Of a stretch of DNA of 51,587 nucleotides, positions 25,907 to 34,964 are shown piece by piece; position 1 is the first letter of the stretch, and each line of letters opens with the position of its first letter. The notes beneath the pieces are model-generated. The model saw only the letters and a list, made by a program, of their open reading frames with translations. It had not been told where the DNA came from and ran no database searches. The position numbers were made by a program, and so were the translations under genes. The DNA comes from JBFXAM01 sp050184295 (lineage in GTDB: Bacteria > Planctomycetota > Phycisphaerae > UBA1845 > Fen-1342). The stretch covers positions 1 to 51,587 of the forward strand of contig JBFXAM010000020.1 of NCBI GenBank assembly GCA_050184295.1. Direction: 5' to 3'.

Positions 25907-26593
25907 ATGCTAGTGCGAAGCTGCCTGTTTTCGGCTCTTGCGCTCGCGACGTGCGGCGCGGCGCTCGCGCAGGAGAGGCCGAAGTCACCCAGCCCCGCGC
26001 CGACGACCCAGCCGGCGAGCAGCGCCGTCGAACCGCTCTGCCCCGTGATGGGCGAGCCAATCGACCCGCAATCCTACGTGTACTATCGCGGCAAGCGCGT
26101 GTACTTCTGCTGCGAGAGATGTAAGGGCACTTTTGAGTCGGACCCCGATCAATACGCCGACAGCGTGCGCAAGCAATGGGACGCGCTGCCCACGTTGCGC
26201 GTGCAGGTGCGCTGCCCCGGCGGCGAGCCGCTCGAAAACCGGCGGGTGTTTGTCGAGGAGCCGGAGTGCCGCGTCTACTTCTGCTCCGAGCGCTGCAAGG
26301 AACGATGGGAGCGCGGCGACGATAAGCTGGTCGTCGACCTCCACGACCGGGGCTATGCGTACCAGGTCCGCTGCCCCTGTGGCGGAGGCGACATCGACCC
26401 GGCGATCTCGCGGCGGTACGGAAGCGACACGGTTTACTTCTGCTGCGAGGGATGTATCCCCGGCTTTGAGAAGGACCGGAGCGCCGGCCTCAAGAGCATC
26501 AAGGAGCAGGTCCGGCGCAATCACGATCGCTTTCAAGCCCAGCGCCAGCGCGACATGAAACCCGGCCCGCCGCGAGCTTCGGAGCGGCCCTGA
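25907..26593 (+). CDS. Second secreted protein with three YHS-like modules
   Basis: 228 residues from ATG 25907 (GGGAG eight bases upstream). The signal peptide MLVRSCLFSALALATCGAALAQ is followed by a Pro/Thr linker and three Cys modules: CPVMGEPIDP..VYFCCERCKGTFESDPDQY, CPGGEPLENR..VYFCSERCKERW, and CPCGGGDIDP..VYFCCEGCIPGFEKD. Modules two and three have altered CPxxG parts, and module two has FCSERC in place of FCCERC. It has the same architecture as the protein at 15113-15844 and is presumably a paralogue. Likely a periplasmic metal-binding protein, but it lies among housekeeping genes, not exporter genes. Confidence 0.82.
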   Translation: MLVRSCLFSALALATCGAALAQERPKSPSPAPTTQPASSAVEPLCPVMGEPIDPQSYVYYRGKRVYFCCERCKGTFESDPDQYADSVRKQWDALPTLRVQVRCPGGEPLENRRVFVEEPECRVYFCSERCKERWERGDDKLVVDLHDRGYAYQVRCPCGGGDIDPAISRRYGSDTVYFCCEGCIPGFEKDRSAGLKSIKEQVRRNHDRFQAQRQRDMKPGPPRASERP

Positions 26594-26689
26594 TGCCGCG
26601 GCACGCCGCGCACGGTCATCCGGCGCCCGGGCGCGCCGCGCCACTCGGGCGGCCGGCGTAACGTCCGCGCCCCTTCCAAGGAGAACGCT

Positions 26690-28177
26690 CTGAACCCGTC
26701 GCCCGCTTCGCACGACTCGTCCACGCCGGAGGGGCCCGCGCAGGCACACGCCGGCGACGGCGGACACGTCGGCGGGTTCTGGTCGGCGTTCACGGATCTG
26801 AAGCGCCTTCGCTGGGGCTTCTGGGTCGTCCTGCTCGTCTTCGTCGTCGAGTCCTCGGCGTATTTCGGCGTGCTCACGCTGATGGCGGAGTTTCTCTCGC
26901 GCGACCTGGGCTTCGGCGACGCGTGGGCCGGCCCGATCGTCTCCACCTTCACGATGCTCGTTACGCTGTTCATGCTCGGCGTCGGAAGCTACGCCGAATC
27001 GTTCGGGCTGCGCCGCGCGCTGCTGGCGGCGCTGGCGCTGTGCGTGGTCGGGCGGACGCTGTATTGCATGACGCCATGGGTCGGCGGCGCCGGGGCGGCA
27101 TTGCTGGCGGTGGTGCTCGGAGCACTGTTGATCACCGCGCTGGGCGAAGCGATCGTCATGCCGGTGTGCTACTCGGGCGCCAAGCAGTATTCCGACGAGC
27201 GCACCAACTCGATGGCTTATGGCCTGATGTACGCGTTCATGAACGCCGGCATCGTCGGCATGGGCGCGATCAGCGCGTGGGTGCGGCCGGGCGTGCAGAA
27301 GAACCTCGACGCGCTCGCCGCCGGCGCCCCACCGCCCGCCGCCGAACTCACCTTCTTCAGCGGCTTCACCGCCAGCGGCATTCAGGCGGTGAACTGGGTG
27401 TGCGCGGCGACGACGGCGTTCACGCTGGTGCTTTTTTTCGTGCTCATGAGGCGGCGCGTCGAAGGGGACAAGATTCGCCCCGACGACCCGGCGGCGCTGC
27501 GCGCCGCGAGCGGCACGCCCCTGCTCACCCGCATGGCGGCGTATTTCCGCAGCGGGCCGTTCGCGGACGCCCGGTTCCTGTTCTTCATCTTCATGCTGCT
27601 GCCGGTGCGCACGATGTTCGCGCACCAATGGCTGACCATGCCATCGTACATTCTGCGGGCGTATCCCCAAGGCGTCGCGGACCGCATGGAATGGCTGGTG
27701 AACTGGATCAACCCCGCCATCATCTTTGTCGGCGTACCGATCGCGACCGCGTTCACCCGCCGCATCAATGTCTACACGATGATGATCATCGGGACGTTCG
27801 TCTCCGCCGCGCCGACGTTTCTGCTCTGTCAGGGCCCCGCGCTCGGCCCGCTGATCGCGTATTTCGTGATCTTCTCGATCGGCGAGGCGCTCTGGTCGGC
27901 GCGGTTTCTCGAGTACGCCTCGGAGCTCGCCCCGCCGGGACGCGTCGCGCAGTACATGGGCCTCGCCAACATCCCCTGGCTGCTCGCGAAGGGCACAACC
28001 GGCTTTTACTCCGGCTACCTGCTCAACAGCTACTGCCCCGCCGACACGCCGCAGGCCGAACTCCAGACCCACATGCTGTGGCTGATCTACGGCTGCATCG
28101 CGATGCTCAGCCCGATCGGTCTGCTGCTGGCGCGGCGCTGGGTGATGAAGGGCTTCGCGCAACACGCCGCCAAGTGA
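26690..28177 (+). CDS. MFS transporter with probable CTG start
   Basis: A 12-helix major-facilitator carrier of about 495 residues. The first conventional in-frame start (GTG 26870) falls at the end of the first membrane helix. The frame upstream is coding (WSAFTDLKRLRWGFWVVLLVFVVESSAYFGVLTLMAEFL), and AAGGAG at 26678-26683 is followed after six bases by CTG 26690, which I take as the start. Helices follow as FTMLVTLFMLGVGSYAESFGLRRALLAALAL and so on. A luminal/periplasmic insert is seen at about 200-225. The family resembles peptide/POT-like carriers in general shape only, and the substrate cannot be given. Confidence 0.8.
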   Translation: MNPSPASHDSSTPEGPAQAHAGDGGHVGGFWSAFTDLKRLRWGFWVVLLVFVVESSAYFGVLTLMAEFLSRDLGFGDAWAGPIVSTFTMLVTLFMLGVGSYAESFGLRRALLAALALCVVGRTLYCMTPWVGGAGAALLAVVLGALLITALGEAIVMPVCYSGAKQYSDERTNSMAYGLMYAFMNAGIVGMGAISAWVRPGVQKNLDALAAGAPPPAAELTFFSGFTASGIQAVNWVCAATTAFTLVLFFVLMRRRVEGDKIRPDDPAALRAASGTPLLTRMAAYFRSGPFADARFLFFIFMLLPVRTMFAHQWLTMPSYILRAYPQGVADRMEWLVNWINPAIIFVGVPIATAFTRRINVYTMMIIGTFVSAAPTFLLCQGPALGPLIAYFVIFSIGEALWSARFLEYASELAPPGRVAQYMGLANIPWLLAKGTTGFYSGYLLNSYCPADTPQAELQTHMLWLIYGCIAMLSPIGLLLARRWVMKGFAQHAAK

Positions 28178-28199
28178 GTCCGGGGCGTCGGGGTGCGCT

Positions 28200-28544
28200 T
28201 CAATCGTCCGCCCGCTGAGCGATGCGCAGCGCCGTCCGCCCGCGCGGAATGCGGCGCGCGCACTCGTTGCAGCGATACGGGCGAACCCGGTCGTACAGCG
28301 CACACGCGATCCAGCCGACGCCCCACACGCCGAGCGTGAACACCGTGAGCGCCAAATGCGCGGCGTGCCGACCCCGGCCCCAGCGAACCGCAAAACACAG
28401 CCGCGGCCCGCCGCAGCGCGGACAGTAGAGCCGCACCGGATTTGCGAGCGGCGGTTCCGGCAGCGTGGGCAAAGACATCGGGATTCTCGCGGCGTGCGGC
28501 GCGACGACGCGCTCGTCCAGCGACTCAAGCATAACCGCGCGCAT
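28200..28544 (-). CDS. Small membrane protein with two Cys pairs
   Basis: About 114 residues if started at ATG 28544; the start is uncertain (28532 and 28478 are alternatives, none with a clear ribosome site). YCPRCGGPRLCF looks like half of a zinc ribbon. One or two hydrophobic helices follow (HAAHLALTVFTLGVWGVGWIACALYD), and YRCNECARRIPRG supplies the second Cys pair. This suggests a membrane-anchored zinc ribbon. It converges on the MFS gene with 22 bases between. No family recognised. Confidence 0.55.
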   Translation of the reverse strand: MRAVMLESLDERVVAPHAARIPMSLPTLPEPPLANPVRLYCPRCGGPRLCFAVRWGRGRHAAHLALTVFTLGVWGVGWIACALYDRVRPYRCNECARRIPRGRTALRIAQRADD

Positions 28545-28650
28545 CCAACTCGGGGCGCGTCGGCGTCCCGTCGGTGCGAAACGAGAGCGCACCCGCGTTC
28601 CGCCGATGCACACCGAATTCGGAGAGTGACGTTCCTTTCCGTGCACGACG

Positions 28651-29304
28651 CTAAGGGCGTGCGTGCGCGTGGGCGTGCGCCATTTCGGCCAGCACGGCGA
28701 CGCCGTCCGCGACGACGCGTTCGAGCACGGCCGGATAGAGCTCGAACTCCAGCGCACGAACGCGCTCGCACAGGCTCTGCGGCGTGTCGTCGCGCGCCAC
28801 GTCGAGTACGCGTTGAGCGACGATCGGTCCGTGATCGTAGAGTTCGTCGACCAGATGCACGGTGCAGCCGCTCTGCCGAACACCCGCTTCAAGCACCGCC
28901 TCGTGCACGCGCAGGCCGATCATGCCCTTCCCCCCGAACGCCGGCAGCAGCGACGGGTGAATGTTGAGCACGCGGCCGACATAGCGCGGCGGCGGCGGCC
29001 AGTGGCAGAGGAAGCCGCCCATCAGGACGAGATCCACGTCGGCACGATCGAGGCCATCCGCGAGCGCGGCGGAGAAGTCGGCGTCGGTGGCGAAATCCTT
29101 GCGCCGAACGATCGCGAGCGGCAGGCCGGCACGCGTCGCAATTTCGACGCCGCCGGCCTGGCGGCGCGAACTGACGACCTGTGCGATTCGCACGGCCCGC
29201 AGCCGACCGTCGGCAATGCGGTCGACGAGATTTCGCAACGTCGTACCGCTGCCGGAGAGCAGCATCGCCACGCGCAGCGGTTTGTCGTCGGTATGCGCGG
29301 GCAT
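28651..29304 (-). CDS. purN: Phosphoribosylglycinamide formyltransferase
   Basis: 217 residues from ATG 29304. It transfers the formyl group of 10-formyl-THF to GAR in purine synthesis. Features are RVAMLLSGSGTTLRNLVD (phosphate-binding loop), VLMGGFLCHWPP, NIHPSLLPAFGGKGMIGLRVHEAVL with the catalytic Asn-His-Ser region, and SGCTVHLVDELYDHGPIVAQRVLDV with the catalytic Asp. The length fits PurN (about 212). It starts nine bases after the Mpo1-like gene stop. Confidence 0.93.
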   Translation of the reverse strand: MPAHTDDKPLRVAMLLSGSGTTLRNLVDRIADGRLRAVRIAQVVSSRRQAGGVEIATRAGLPLAIVRRKDFATDADFSAALADGLDRADVDLVLMGGFLCHWPPPPRYVGRVLNIHPSLLPAFGGKGMIGLRVHEAVLEAGVRQSGCTVHLVDELYDHGPIVAQRVLDVARDDTPQSLCERVRALEFELYPAVLERVVADGVAVLAEMAHAHAHARP

Positions 29305-29312
29305 GGGGCAGG

Positions 29313-29624
29313 TCACGGCCGGGCGCGCGGTTCTTGCCGCGGCGCGATGGCGACGTACGGCCGGCCCAGCAGCTTCTTCACGAGTATGATCTCGCCCATG
29401 TCGTTGCCTTCGAGGCGGTGTCCGAGCCACTGCAACGCGTAGCCGACCGCGAGGAGCAGCGCCGGGCGCCACCACAAGTCCCAACGCCAGAGCGCGAGCT
29501 GATACGCCGCGAGCGCGACCGCAGCGATCGTGAGCGGGATGCCGACCACGTGCAGCCAGAACGAGACCGGGTGTTGGTGGCGTTCGAGCCAGTTCTGGAG
29601 CCAGAAGGGCCGCGCGGCGTTCAT
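29313..29624 (-). CDS. Mpo1-like (DUF962) membrane protein
   Basis: 103 residues. NWLERHQHPVSFWLHVVGIPLTIAAVALAAYQLALW...GYALQWLGHRLEGNDMGEI has the conserved HxHP, LHxxGIP and GHxxEGND pieces of the DUF962/Mpo1 family. Yeast Mpo1 is an iron-dependent dioxygenase acting on 2-hydroxy fatty acids. The His residues that would hold iron are present. The bacterial substrate is unknown. It lies directly before purN on the same strand. Confidence 0.75.
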   Translation of the reverse strand: MNAARPFWLQNWLERHQHPVSFWLHVVGIPLTIAAVALAAYQLALWRWDLWWRPALLLAVGYALQWLGHRLEGNDMGEIILVKKLLGRPYVAIAPRQEPRARP

Positions 29625-29762
29625 GCGTTGGGATCATACGTCCGGGGGCAGATTTTGCCACGTCGCTCAGGCCCGCGCGCGCAACGCGCCGATACCGCTC
29701 ACAAGATTGCGCGGCGGGCGGCGACACGGGACGGCGTCGCGCCGCCAGTGAGGGAGAATTGG

Positions 29763-30368
29763 ATGATCGTGACCCTCGACGGCCGGCGCGTCGAAGACCC
29801 CGTGGCAGCCGGTGCGACGCTCGGCGGAGTGATCGCGACCGTGCGGCGCTGCTGCGCCGAAAATCGGCTGTTGGTGTCGATCGTCCTGAACGGGCGCGAG
29901 CTGTTTGACGACGACCTCGAAACCGAGATCGCCGCGGCACTCGACGACGCCGACCAGGTTGATTTCGAGTCCGCCGAGCGCGACGGAGTGATTCGCGCGG
30001 CGCTCGCGGCCACCGCGGAGAAAGTGCGCCACGCGGGCTACGAAGCCGTCGAGATCGCGGAACAGCTCAACGCCGCAGCGACGCCGGACGCACTCCGCCG
30101 CATCGGGACGCTGGTCGAAACTTGGCAGGCATGCCGGCGAGCGCTCAGCGAGGCCGGCGGCCTGATCGGCGAGGACCTCACGCAGCGAACGTTCGACGGC
30201 CGCTCGGTCGAGGCGCATCTGAACGAGCTCGCGGGGCGGCTCGGCGAGCTGCGCGACGCGCTCACGCAGCGCGATTTCGTGCTGATTGCCGACCTGCTCC
30301 ACTACGAGCTGCCGCCGCTCTGCGAACACTGGCACAAGCTGTTGCAGACGCTCGCGCCGGCGCGCTGA
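29763..30368 (+). CDS. Hypothetical helical protein
   Basis: 201 residues from ATG 29763, with AGGGAG six bases upstream. MIVTLDGRRVEDPVAAGATLGGVIATVRR opens with a small strand-rich part, and the rest is helical and acidic (LETEIAAALDDADQVDFESAERDGVIRAALAATAEKVRHAGYEAVEIAEQLNAA; VEAHLNELAGRLGELRDALTQRDFVLIADLLHYELPPLCEHWHKLL). No signal peptide or membrane segment. I do not recognise the family. The ending resembles the helical tails of flagellar/secretion accessory proteins only in composition, so no function is given. Confidence 0.7.
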   Translation: MIVTLDGRRVEDPVAAGATLGGVIATVRRCCAENRLLVSIVLNGRELFDDDLETEIAAALDDADQVDFESAERDGVIRAALAATAEKVRHAGYEAVEIAEQLNAAATPDALRRIGTLVETWQACRRALSEAGGLIGEDLTQRTFDGRSVEAHLNELAGRLGELRDALTQRDFVLIADLLHYELPPLCEHWHKLLQTLAPAR

Positions 30369-30409
30369 GCGCATTTCACGCCCGCGTTCCACGGTCGGTG
30401 CGCCCGCGG

Positions 30410-31396
30410 TCACTCCTTTGTCGGGGCCGCATCGCCATCAGCCGGCGCGCGGTGCGCCGCGCCGGGCGCGCGGACGATGTAGATCGGGCGCTGCTTCGAT
30501 TCTTCGTAGAGCCGCCCCACATACTCACCCAGAATCCACAGGAAAATCAGCTGCAACCCGCCGAGCGTCAGCACCGCCGCGAGGATCGAGCTCCACCCCG
30601 GCACGGTCCACTTGGTGAACAGCGCAGCCGCGAGGACGAACACCAGATAGAGCAGCGCCGCGAACGACACGAACGCGCCCACCAGCCCGGCCAGACGCAG
30701 CGGCCACGATGAGAACGAGAAGATCGCGTCGCCCGCCAGCCGAAGCATCGCACGATAACTGTACTTGGACACGCCGGCGCGACGCGGGGCCGCGTCGTAG
30801 AGCACCTCCGCGTAGTCAAACCCGATCCACTGAACCAGCCCGCGGTTGAAGCGACAGCGCTCGCCGCACGCCAGAAACGCCTCGACCGCGCCACGACTCA
30901 TCAGGCGGTAGTCGGACGCACCCGGCGTGACCTGGATGCGTGAGACGCTGGACAGCACCCGATAGAACGCGCGCGAGCCGGAGCGCTTCAGCGGCGACTC
31001 GTCCATCGGTTCGCGACGGATCGCCTGCACGATCTCGCGCCCGGCACGCCATTCGCGCACCAAGTCCGCAATGATCTCCGGCGGATGCTGGAGGTCGCCG
31101 TCGAGCGTGACGACGGCGGCGCCGCGGGCGTGGCGCATCCCGGCGACCAGCGCCGCCTGGTGGCCGAAATTCCGCGAGAGCCGGATCACACACGCGCGCG
31201 GATCCGCCAACGCCGTGACCCGCGCCGCGGTCTCGTCGCGGCTGCCGTCGTCGACGAAGACGAGTTCCCAGGTGAGCTCCAGCGGCGCGAGCGCCCGCAG
31301 CACGCGTTCGTGCAGCGCGGCGACGTTGTCGGCCTCGTTGAACACCGGCACGACGAGGCTGAGCTCCGGCGGTGCGGCGCGCGGTTCGGGACTCAT
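30410..31396 (-). CDS. Family 2 glycosyltransferase, GtrB/DPM1-like
   Basis: 328 residues. The GT-A domain has LSLVVPVFNEADNV, ELVFVDDGSRDET, the metal-binding VTLDGDLQHPPE, and the acceptor loop RREPMDESPLKRSGSRAFYRVLS. Two C-terminal membrane helices (LAGLVGAFVSFAALLYLVFVLAAALF; SILAAVLTLGGLQLIFLWILGEYVGRLYEESKQRPIYIV) complete the typical ArnC/GtrB polyisoprenyl-phosphate glycosyltransferase. It moves a sugar from a nucleotide donor to undecaprenyl phosphate at the inner membrane. The particular sugar is not evident. A TATCAT box ends nine bases before the ATG, suggesting a leaderless message. Confidence 0.92.
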   Translation of the reverse strand: MSPEPRAAPPELSLVVPVFNEADNVAALHERVLRALAPLELTWELVFVDDGSRDETAARVTALADPRACVIRLSRNFGHQAALVAGMRHARGAAVVTLDGDLQHPPEIIADLVREWRAGREIVQAIRREPMDESPLKRSGSRAFYRVLSSVSRIQVTPGASDYRLMSRGAVEAFLACGERCRFNRGLVQWIGFDYAEVLYDAAPRRAGVSKYSYRAMLRLAGDAIFSFSSWPLRLAGLVGAFVSFAALLYLVFVLAAALFTKWTVPGWSSILAAVLTLGGLQLIFLWILGEYVGRLYEESKQRPIYIVRAPGAAHRAPADGDAAPTKE

Positions 31397-31405
31397 GCGC
31401 GAGGC

Positions 31406-31411
31406 ATGATA
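31406..31411 (-). promoter_or_regulatory. -10 element TATCAT; likely leaderless transcript
   Basis: On the minus strand TATCAT ends nine bases before the glycosyltransferase ATG at 31396, the same arrangement as at 22209. Confidence 0.4.
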
Positions 31412-31526
31412 GCCGGGGGAGGCGGCGATGTTCGCGCCGAACGGTGCAGAAGTCGCCGGCGACGCGGGGCTTCGAGAGCGTTTCGCCCGGACCGGTCAGG
31501 CGGCGCTCGGCCGGCCGCGCCGCGCG

Positions 31527-34500
31527 CTACTTCTCATCCTCGTCCTTCTTCAGGTCGTCGCGGGCGCGCTTTTTCGCCTGGAGCAGGCGCGAGGTATAGT
31601 CGGCTTCGCTGGTTGCCTGCGGCTTGCGGGTGGGCTTGGCCACGACCGGCTGGTCGACCTCCGACGCGCCGCCCAGCGCCTTGCTGAGCTGCTCGCCGAC
31701 CTTCCAGTCGGGTTGGGCCGCCTCGTAGCGGGCGGACTTGTCCGGCGGCGTGCCGGCCTCGGTCGGCGCGGCGGGAGTTTTGGCCGCCATACCTTCGCGA
31801 ACAACGCCGCGCGTGCCTTTCAGCGAGGCGAGCACCGCGGCGCTGGCCTCATCCGGTCGGCGCGGCCGGCCGAGCTCGCCGATGAAGCGACGCAGTTTGC
31901 GCAGCAACTCGACGGGGTTGATCGCAATGCGGCGCACCGCGACATCGAGCAGAAACAGAATCAGAAACAGGCGGACAAGGTCTTCCCAGATCGGGCGGCG
32001 CGCCTCGGCGCGCGGCAGGCCGGCGCGCTGATACGGTGCGTCGACCCGGGCCAGGTCGAGCACGCGCCCGCCGGTGCGCTCCGCCAGTGCGCGCAGCAGG
32101 GGCAGATTGGCCTGAAGCTCCTTGTACTCCGGAGAATACGCGACCGACACGCCGGTCTGAAGCATGCCGCTCGCCGCGTCGGGGCCGCTGCCCATGCGAT
32201 ACGAGAGGTTGACGATGTAGCTGCCCGGCTCGCGGGCCTCAAAATCACCCTCGTAGTGTCCCGGGCCGGTCTGCGTGAGTCGCAGCGGCATCGCGTCGTA
32301 CTTCGGCCCTGGGGAAATCAGCACGCCTTCCATGTTCATGAAGTTGACGGCCGCGGCGTTTTTGTCGACCGCGTCGACGCGGATCTTGCCGCGCCCGCCG
32401 ACAACCGTGCTGGTCACGTCAAACGCCGCCGACTCCGCCTGCCGCGACGCCCAGCGCGCGATCTGCGCCCACACCTTGCTGAACTTCGGCCACGCGACCC
32501 AGTCGGCGCCCCAGCGCGGCCACATGCCGCTCGTAAACGCCACCGTCTTGCCCAGCCCCACCGACCACTGTGCGAGGACCGGATCGTCGCCTTCCTCGGT
32601 CGGGCGGATCAGCGGCACGTCCGCGAGCGGCTTGGGCGACGTGAGCACATAGCCGTGCAAAGGCGGCATCTCATCGCCTGAAAGCCCGGCGATCGTCGGC
32701 GACAACGGGTTCACCAGCCTGGGTGTGAACGTCTGCTCATTAATCAGCGAACGGCGGACAACGCGCGCCTCTTTCATGAAAATCTGCGGCAACTCGCTGT
32801 AGTTGCGCGTCGCGTAGAACTTGCCCTTGGTTTCGTCGGCGACCCACTTCGCTTTCTTGTCGTCGATCCAGTGGCTGCCGTAGCCGATCGCGACCGTGGA
32901 CGCGGAGACGCCGTTGCGGACCATCTTGTCGACGAGCGTGGCGGAGGGGCCCTGGGGGTCGAAGTCGGAGATGATGATGATGTGCTTGACGACGGCGTCG
33001 CGGCGCGCGATGAGGGCTTCGACGGCGTCGCCGACGACCTCTTCGAGCGAGGGCATGTCGCCCATCTGCATCTGCATGATCTGCTGGATCACTTCGGTCT
33101 TGTTGCCGACGGTGCGCAGGGGGACAACCCAGTTGCGCTGCTTGGCGTCGCGCCACTGCCAGGAGAGTACGCCGACGAGGTCGCGGCTGCTGAGCGTCTT
33201 GACGGCGGCGACCGCGACGCGCTCGCCCCAGTAATTGCCCTGCGGAATCTCGCAGGCGTGCATCACCAGGCAGAGCGCGCCCTTGGGAATCTGCTTCTTG
33301 CTCTTGACGTCGAAGGTGACGGGCATGACCTCTTCGACCGGGCTGCCCAGCCACCCGCCGGCGCCGAACGATTCGTCGCCGCCGAGCATGATCAGCCCGC
33401 CGCCCAGGTCGCGGACATAGCTCGCGAGCCCGCGCTGGTCCGCTTCGGAGATCAGGTACGCGGGTACGTTGGAGAGAATGACCAGCGAGTATTGCAGCAG
33501 ACGCACCTGGTCGAGCGGGTTGCTGCCGGCGACCTCGGCGTCGGCCGCGAGCTCCTCGGCGGCGAGCGCTTCGCGAAGCGCGACCGCGGACGCCTGGTCC
33601 TCGTCGGTGGTGAGAATGAGCACGCGGCCCTGACCCGCGACGATCGTGAACGCGCGGCCCTCGTTGTTGCTCGAGATCGTGTCCGCCGCCGCGTCCCCGG
33701 GCTCGAACACGGCACGGAAGCGGTGGGCCCCGTCGACGCGCAGCGGCACGGGGATCGTGAAGCGGTTCGGCCCCGGATCAAGCTCGACCCGATAGCCGGC
33801 TTCGCCGCCCTCTCCCAGCGGCACGAGCTGGTCGTTGTGATAGAGCAGCACGCGGCCGGTGGTCGCCTTCTCCGAGCGCAGCACCATCTGGAGGTTCACG
33901 GTCTCGTCGCTCGCCGCGCGGGCCGGCGCCGTGAGCCGCTCGAAGACGACTTCGTCGCCGTGGCGATACTCGACGGGCACGACGTCGAGCGGGACGCCGG
34001 CGGCGCGGAGCTGGTCGGACTCGGCCAGGGCCTCGCCGGCGTTCTCGTTGCCGTCCGAGATCAGCACGATTCGCCGGGCCGCGTCCGGGGGAAACAGCGC
34101 CATCGCCATGCGCATGGCGGCGGCGAGATTGGTCTCGTCGGGCGCCACGGGCTCGGGCAGGCGCTCGATCGCCAGCGTGCCCATCGGCAACTGCTCGACG
34201 GCGCTGACGCCGTCGAACGCGATGACCGCGAGACGGTCCTTCGGACCGCGCGAGGACTCGCTCTGGCGGATGTAGTCGAAGGCTTTTTGCTGGAGGTTGC
34301 GCGGAATGCTGTTGGAGCGGTCGACGACGTAGATGACCGCGAGCTCGTCGCTCGTCTTCACCCGGTGCGCGCCGGCGAGCGCCAGCACCATCGCCGTCAT
34401 GACGACGCAACGGGCCGTGACCGCGACGATCCGGCGCGCCGACCCAAGCCCGGCGAGCGAGCGAAACGAAAGCACCACGAGGAACGGCAGCACCGCGAGC

Positions 34501-34574
34501 AATACGAGATACGCCGGCGTCTCGAAACGCACGAGGAACCACGCGAACAGCGGCGTGCCAGGCATCATGCTCAC
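31527..34574 (-). CDS. BatA-like VWA protein with glutamine-amidotransferase-like domain
   Basis: 1015 residues if started at GTG 34574 (ATG two codons later is equally possible). Two N-terminal helices (YLVLLAVLPFLVVLSF; VMTAMVLALAGAHRV) precede a von Willebrand A domain with an intact MIDAS motif D85-R-S87-N-S89 (IYVVDRSNSIP) and later SDGNENAGEAL. The middle (about 320-600) reads like a class-I amidotransferase-related fold (LVILSNVPAYLISEADQRGLASYVRDLGGGLIMLGGDESFGAGGW), without an evident catalytic Cys. A second membrane helix (LVRLFLILFLLDVAV) and a Lys/Glu-rich coiled tail close it. Such proteins go with MoxR/Bat systems in other genomes; no moxR gene is in the window. Confidence 0.85.
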   Translation of the reverse strand: MSMMPGTPLFAWFLVRFETPAYLVLLAVLPFLVVLSFRSLAGLGSARRIVAVTARCVVMTAMVLALAGAHRVKTSDELAVIYVVDRSNSIPRNLQQKAFDYIRQSESSRGPKDRLAVIAFDGVSAVEQLPMGTLAIERLPEPVAPDETNLAAAMRMAMALFPPDAARRIVLISDGNENAGEALAESDQLRAAGVPLDVVPVEYRHGDEVVFERLTAPARAASDETVNLQMVLRSEKATTGRVLLYHNDQLVPLGEGGEAGYRVELDPGPNRFTIPVPLRVDGAHRFRAVFEPGDAAADTISSNNEGRAFTIVAGQGRVLILTTDEDQASAVALREALAAEELAADAEVAGSNPLDQVRLLQYSLVILSNVPAYLISEADQRGLASYVRDLGGGLIMLGGDESFGAGGWLGSPVEEVMPVTFDVKSKKQIPKGALCLVMHACEIPQGNYWGERVAVAAVKTLSSRDLVGVLSWQWRDAKQRNWVVPLRTVGNKTEVIQQIMQMQMGDMPSLEEVVGDAVEALIARRDAVVKHIIIISDFDPQGPSATLVDKMVRNGVSASTVAIGYGSHWIDDKKAKWVADETKGKFYATRNYSELPQIFMKEARVVRRSLINEQTFTPRLVNPLSPTIAGLSGDEMPPLHGYVLTSPKPLADVPLIRPTEEGDDPVLAQWSVGLGKTVAFTSGMWPRWGADWVAWPKFSKVWAQIARWASRQAESAAFDVTSTVVGGRGKIRVDAVDKNAAAVNFMNMEGVLISPGPKYDAMPLRLTQTGPGHYEGDFEAREPGSYIVNLSYRMGSGPDAASGMLQTGVSVAYSPEYKELQANLPLLRALAERTGGRVLDLARVDAPYQRAGLPRAEARRPIWEDLVRLFLILFLLDVAVRRIAINPVELLRKLRRFIGELGRPRRPDEASAAVLASLKGTRGVVREGMAAKTPAAPTEAGTPPDKSARYEAAQPDWKVGEQLSKALGGASEVDQPVVAKPTRKPQATSEADYTSRLLQAKKRARDDLKKDEDEK

Positions 34575-34964
34575 GTCGGCTCATTCCGTCCGTCGGACGG
34601 TCTACCCGGGATCGCCCGCCGGCGTAGTTCGCGAACGTACGAACCGCGCCGCGCGCCCATTGCACGAGCGTAGCGTCGCGCGGGCGCAGCGCGACGACGA
34701 CGCGCCGGTTTCGCGCGTTTGTTCCTGTCGGGCCGCGTCCGCATTCGTCGGATCCGACGGGCGCCAAGCCGCACCGCTCGTGCACTCAGGAACGCGGCCT
34801 GCATCATGCGGAAGGGTGTCGCGGGCAGCCTCCCGGCGCGATCTCGGCCTACGGGCGGGCAAGATCCCCGAACCACCCACGACGCACCAATCCTGACCAA
34901 CCACCCAAGCGATGCGGCGTCCGGACGAACCGCGGCCATCCGACCGTGGGAAACGCGGGCACGC
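34575..34964. other. Gap without a supportable gene
   Basis: 390 bases between two minus-strand genes. I see neither a coding frame with a recognisable product nor a clear hairpin or promoter. Confidence 0.5.

Noticed and set aside
25985..28771. 928-codon minus-strand frame
   Set aside because: Runs antisense across the triple-YHS and MFS genes; no domain and extreme Arg content.
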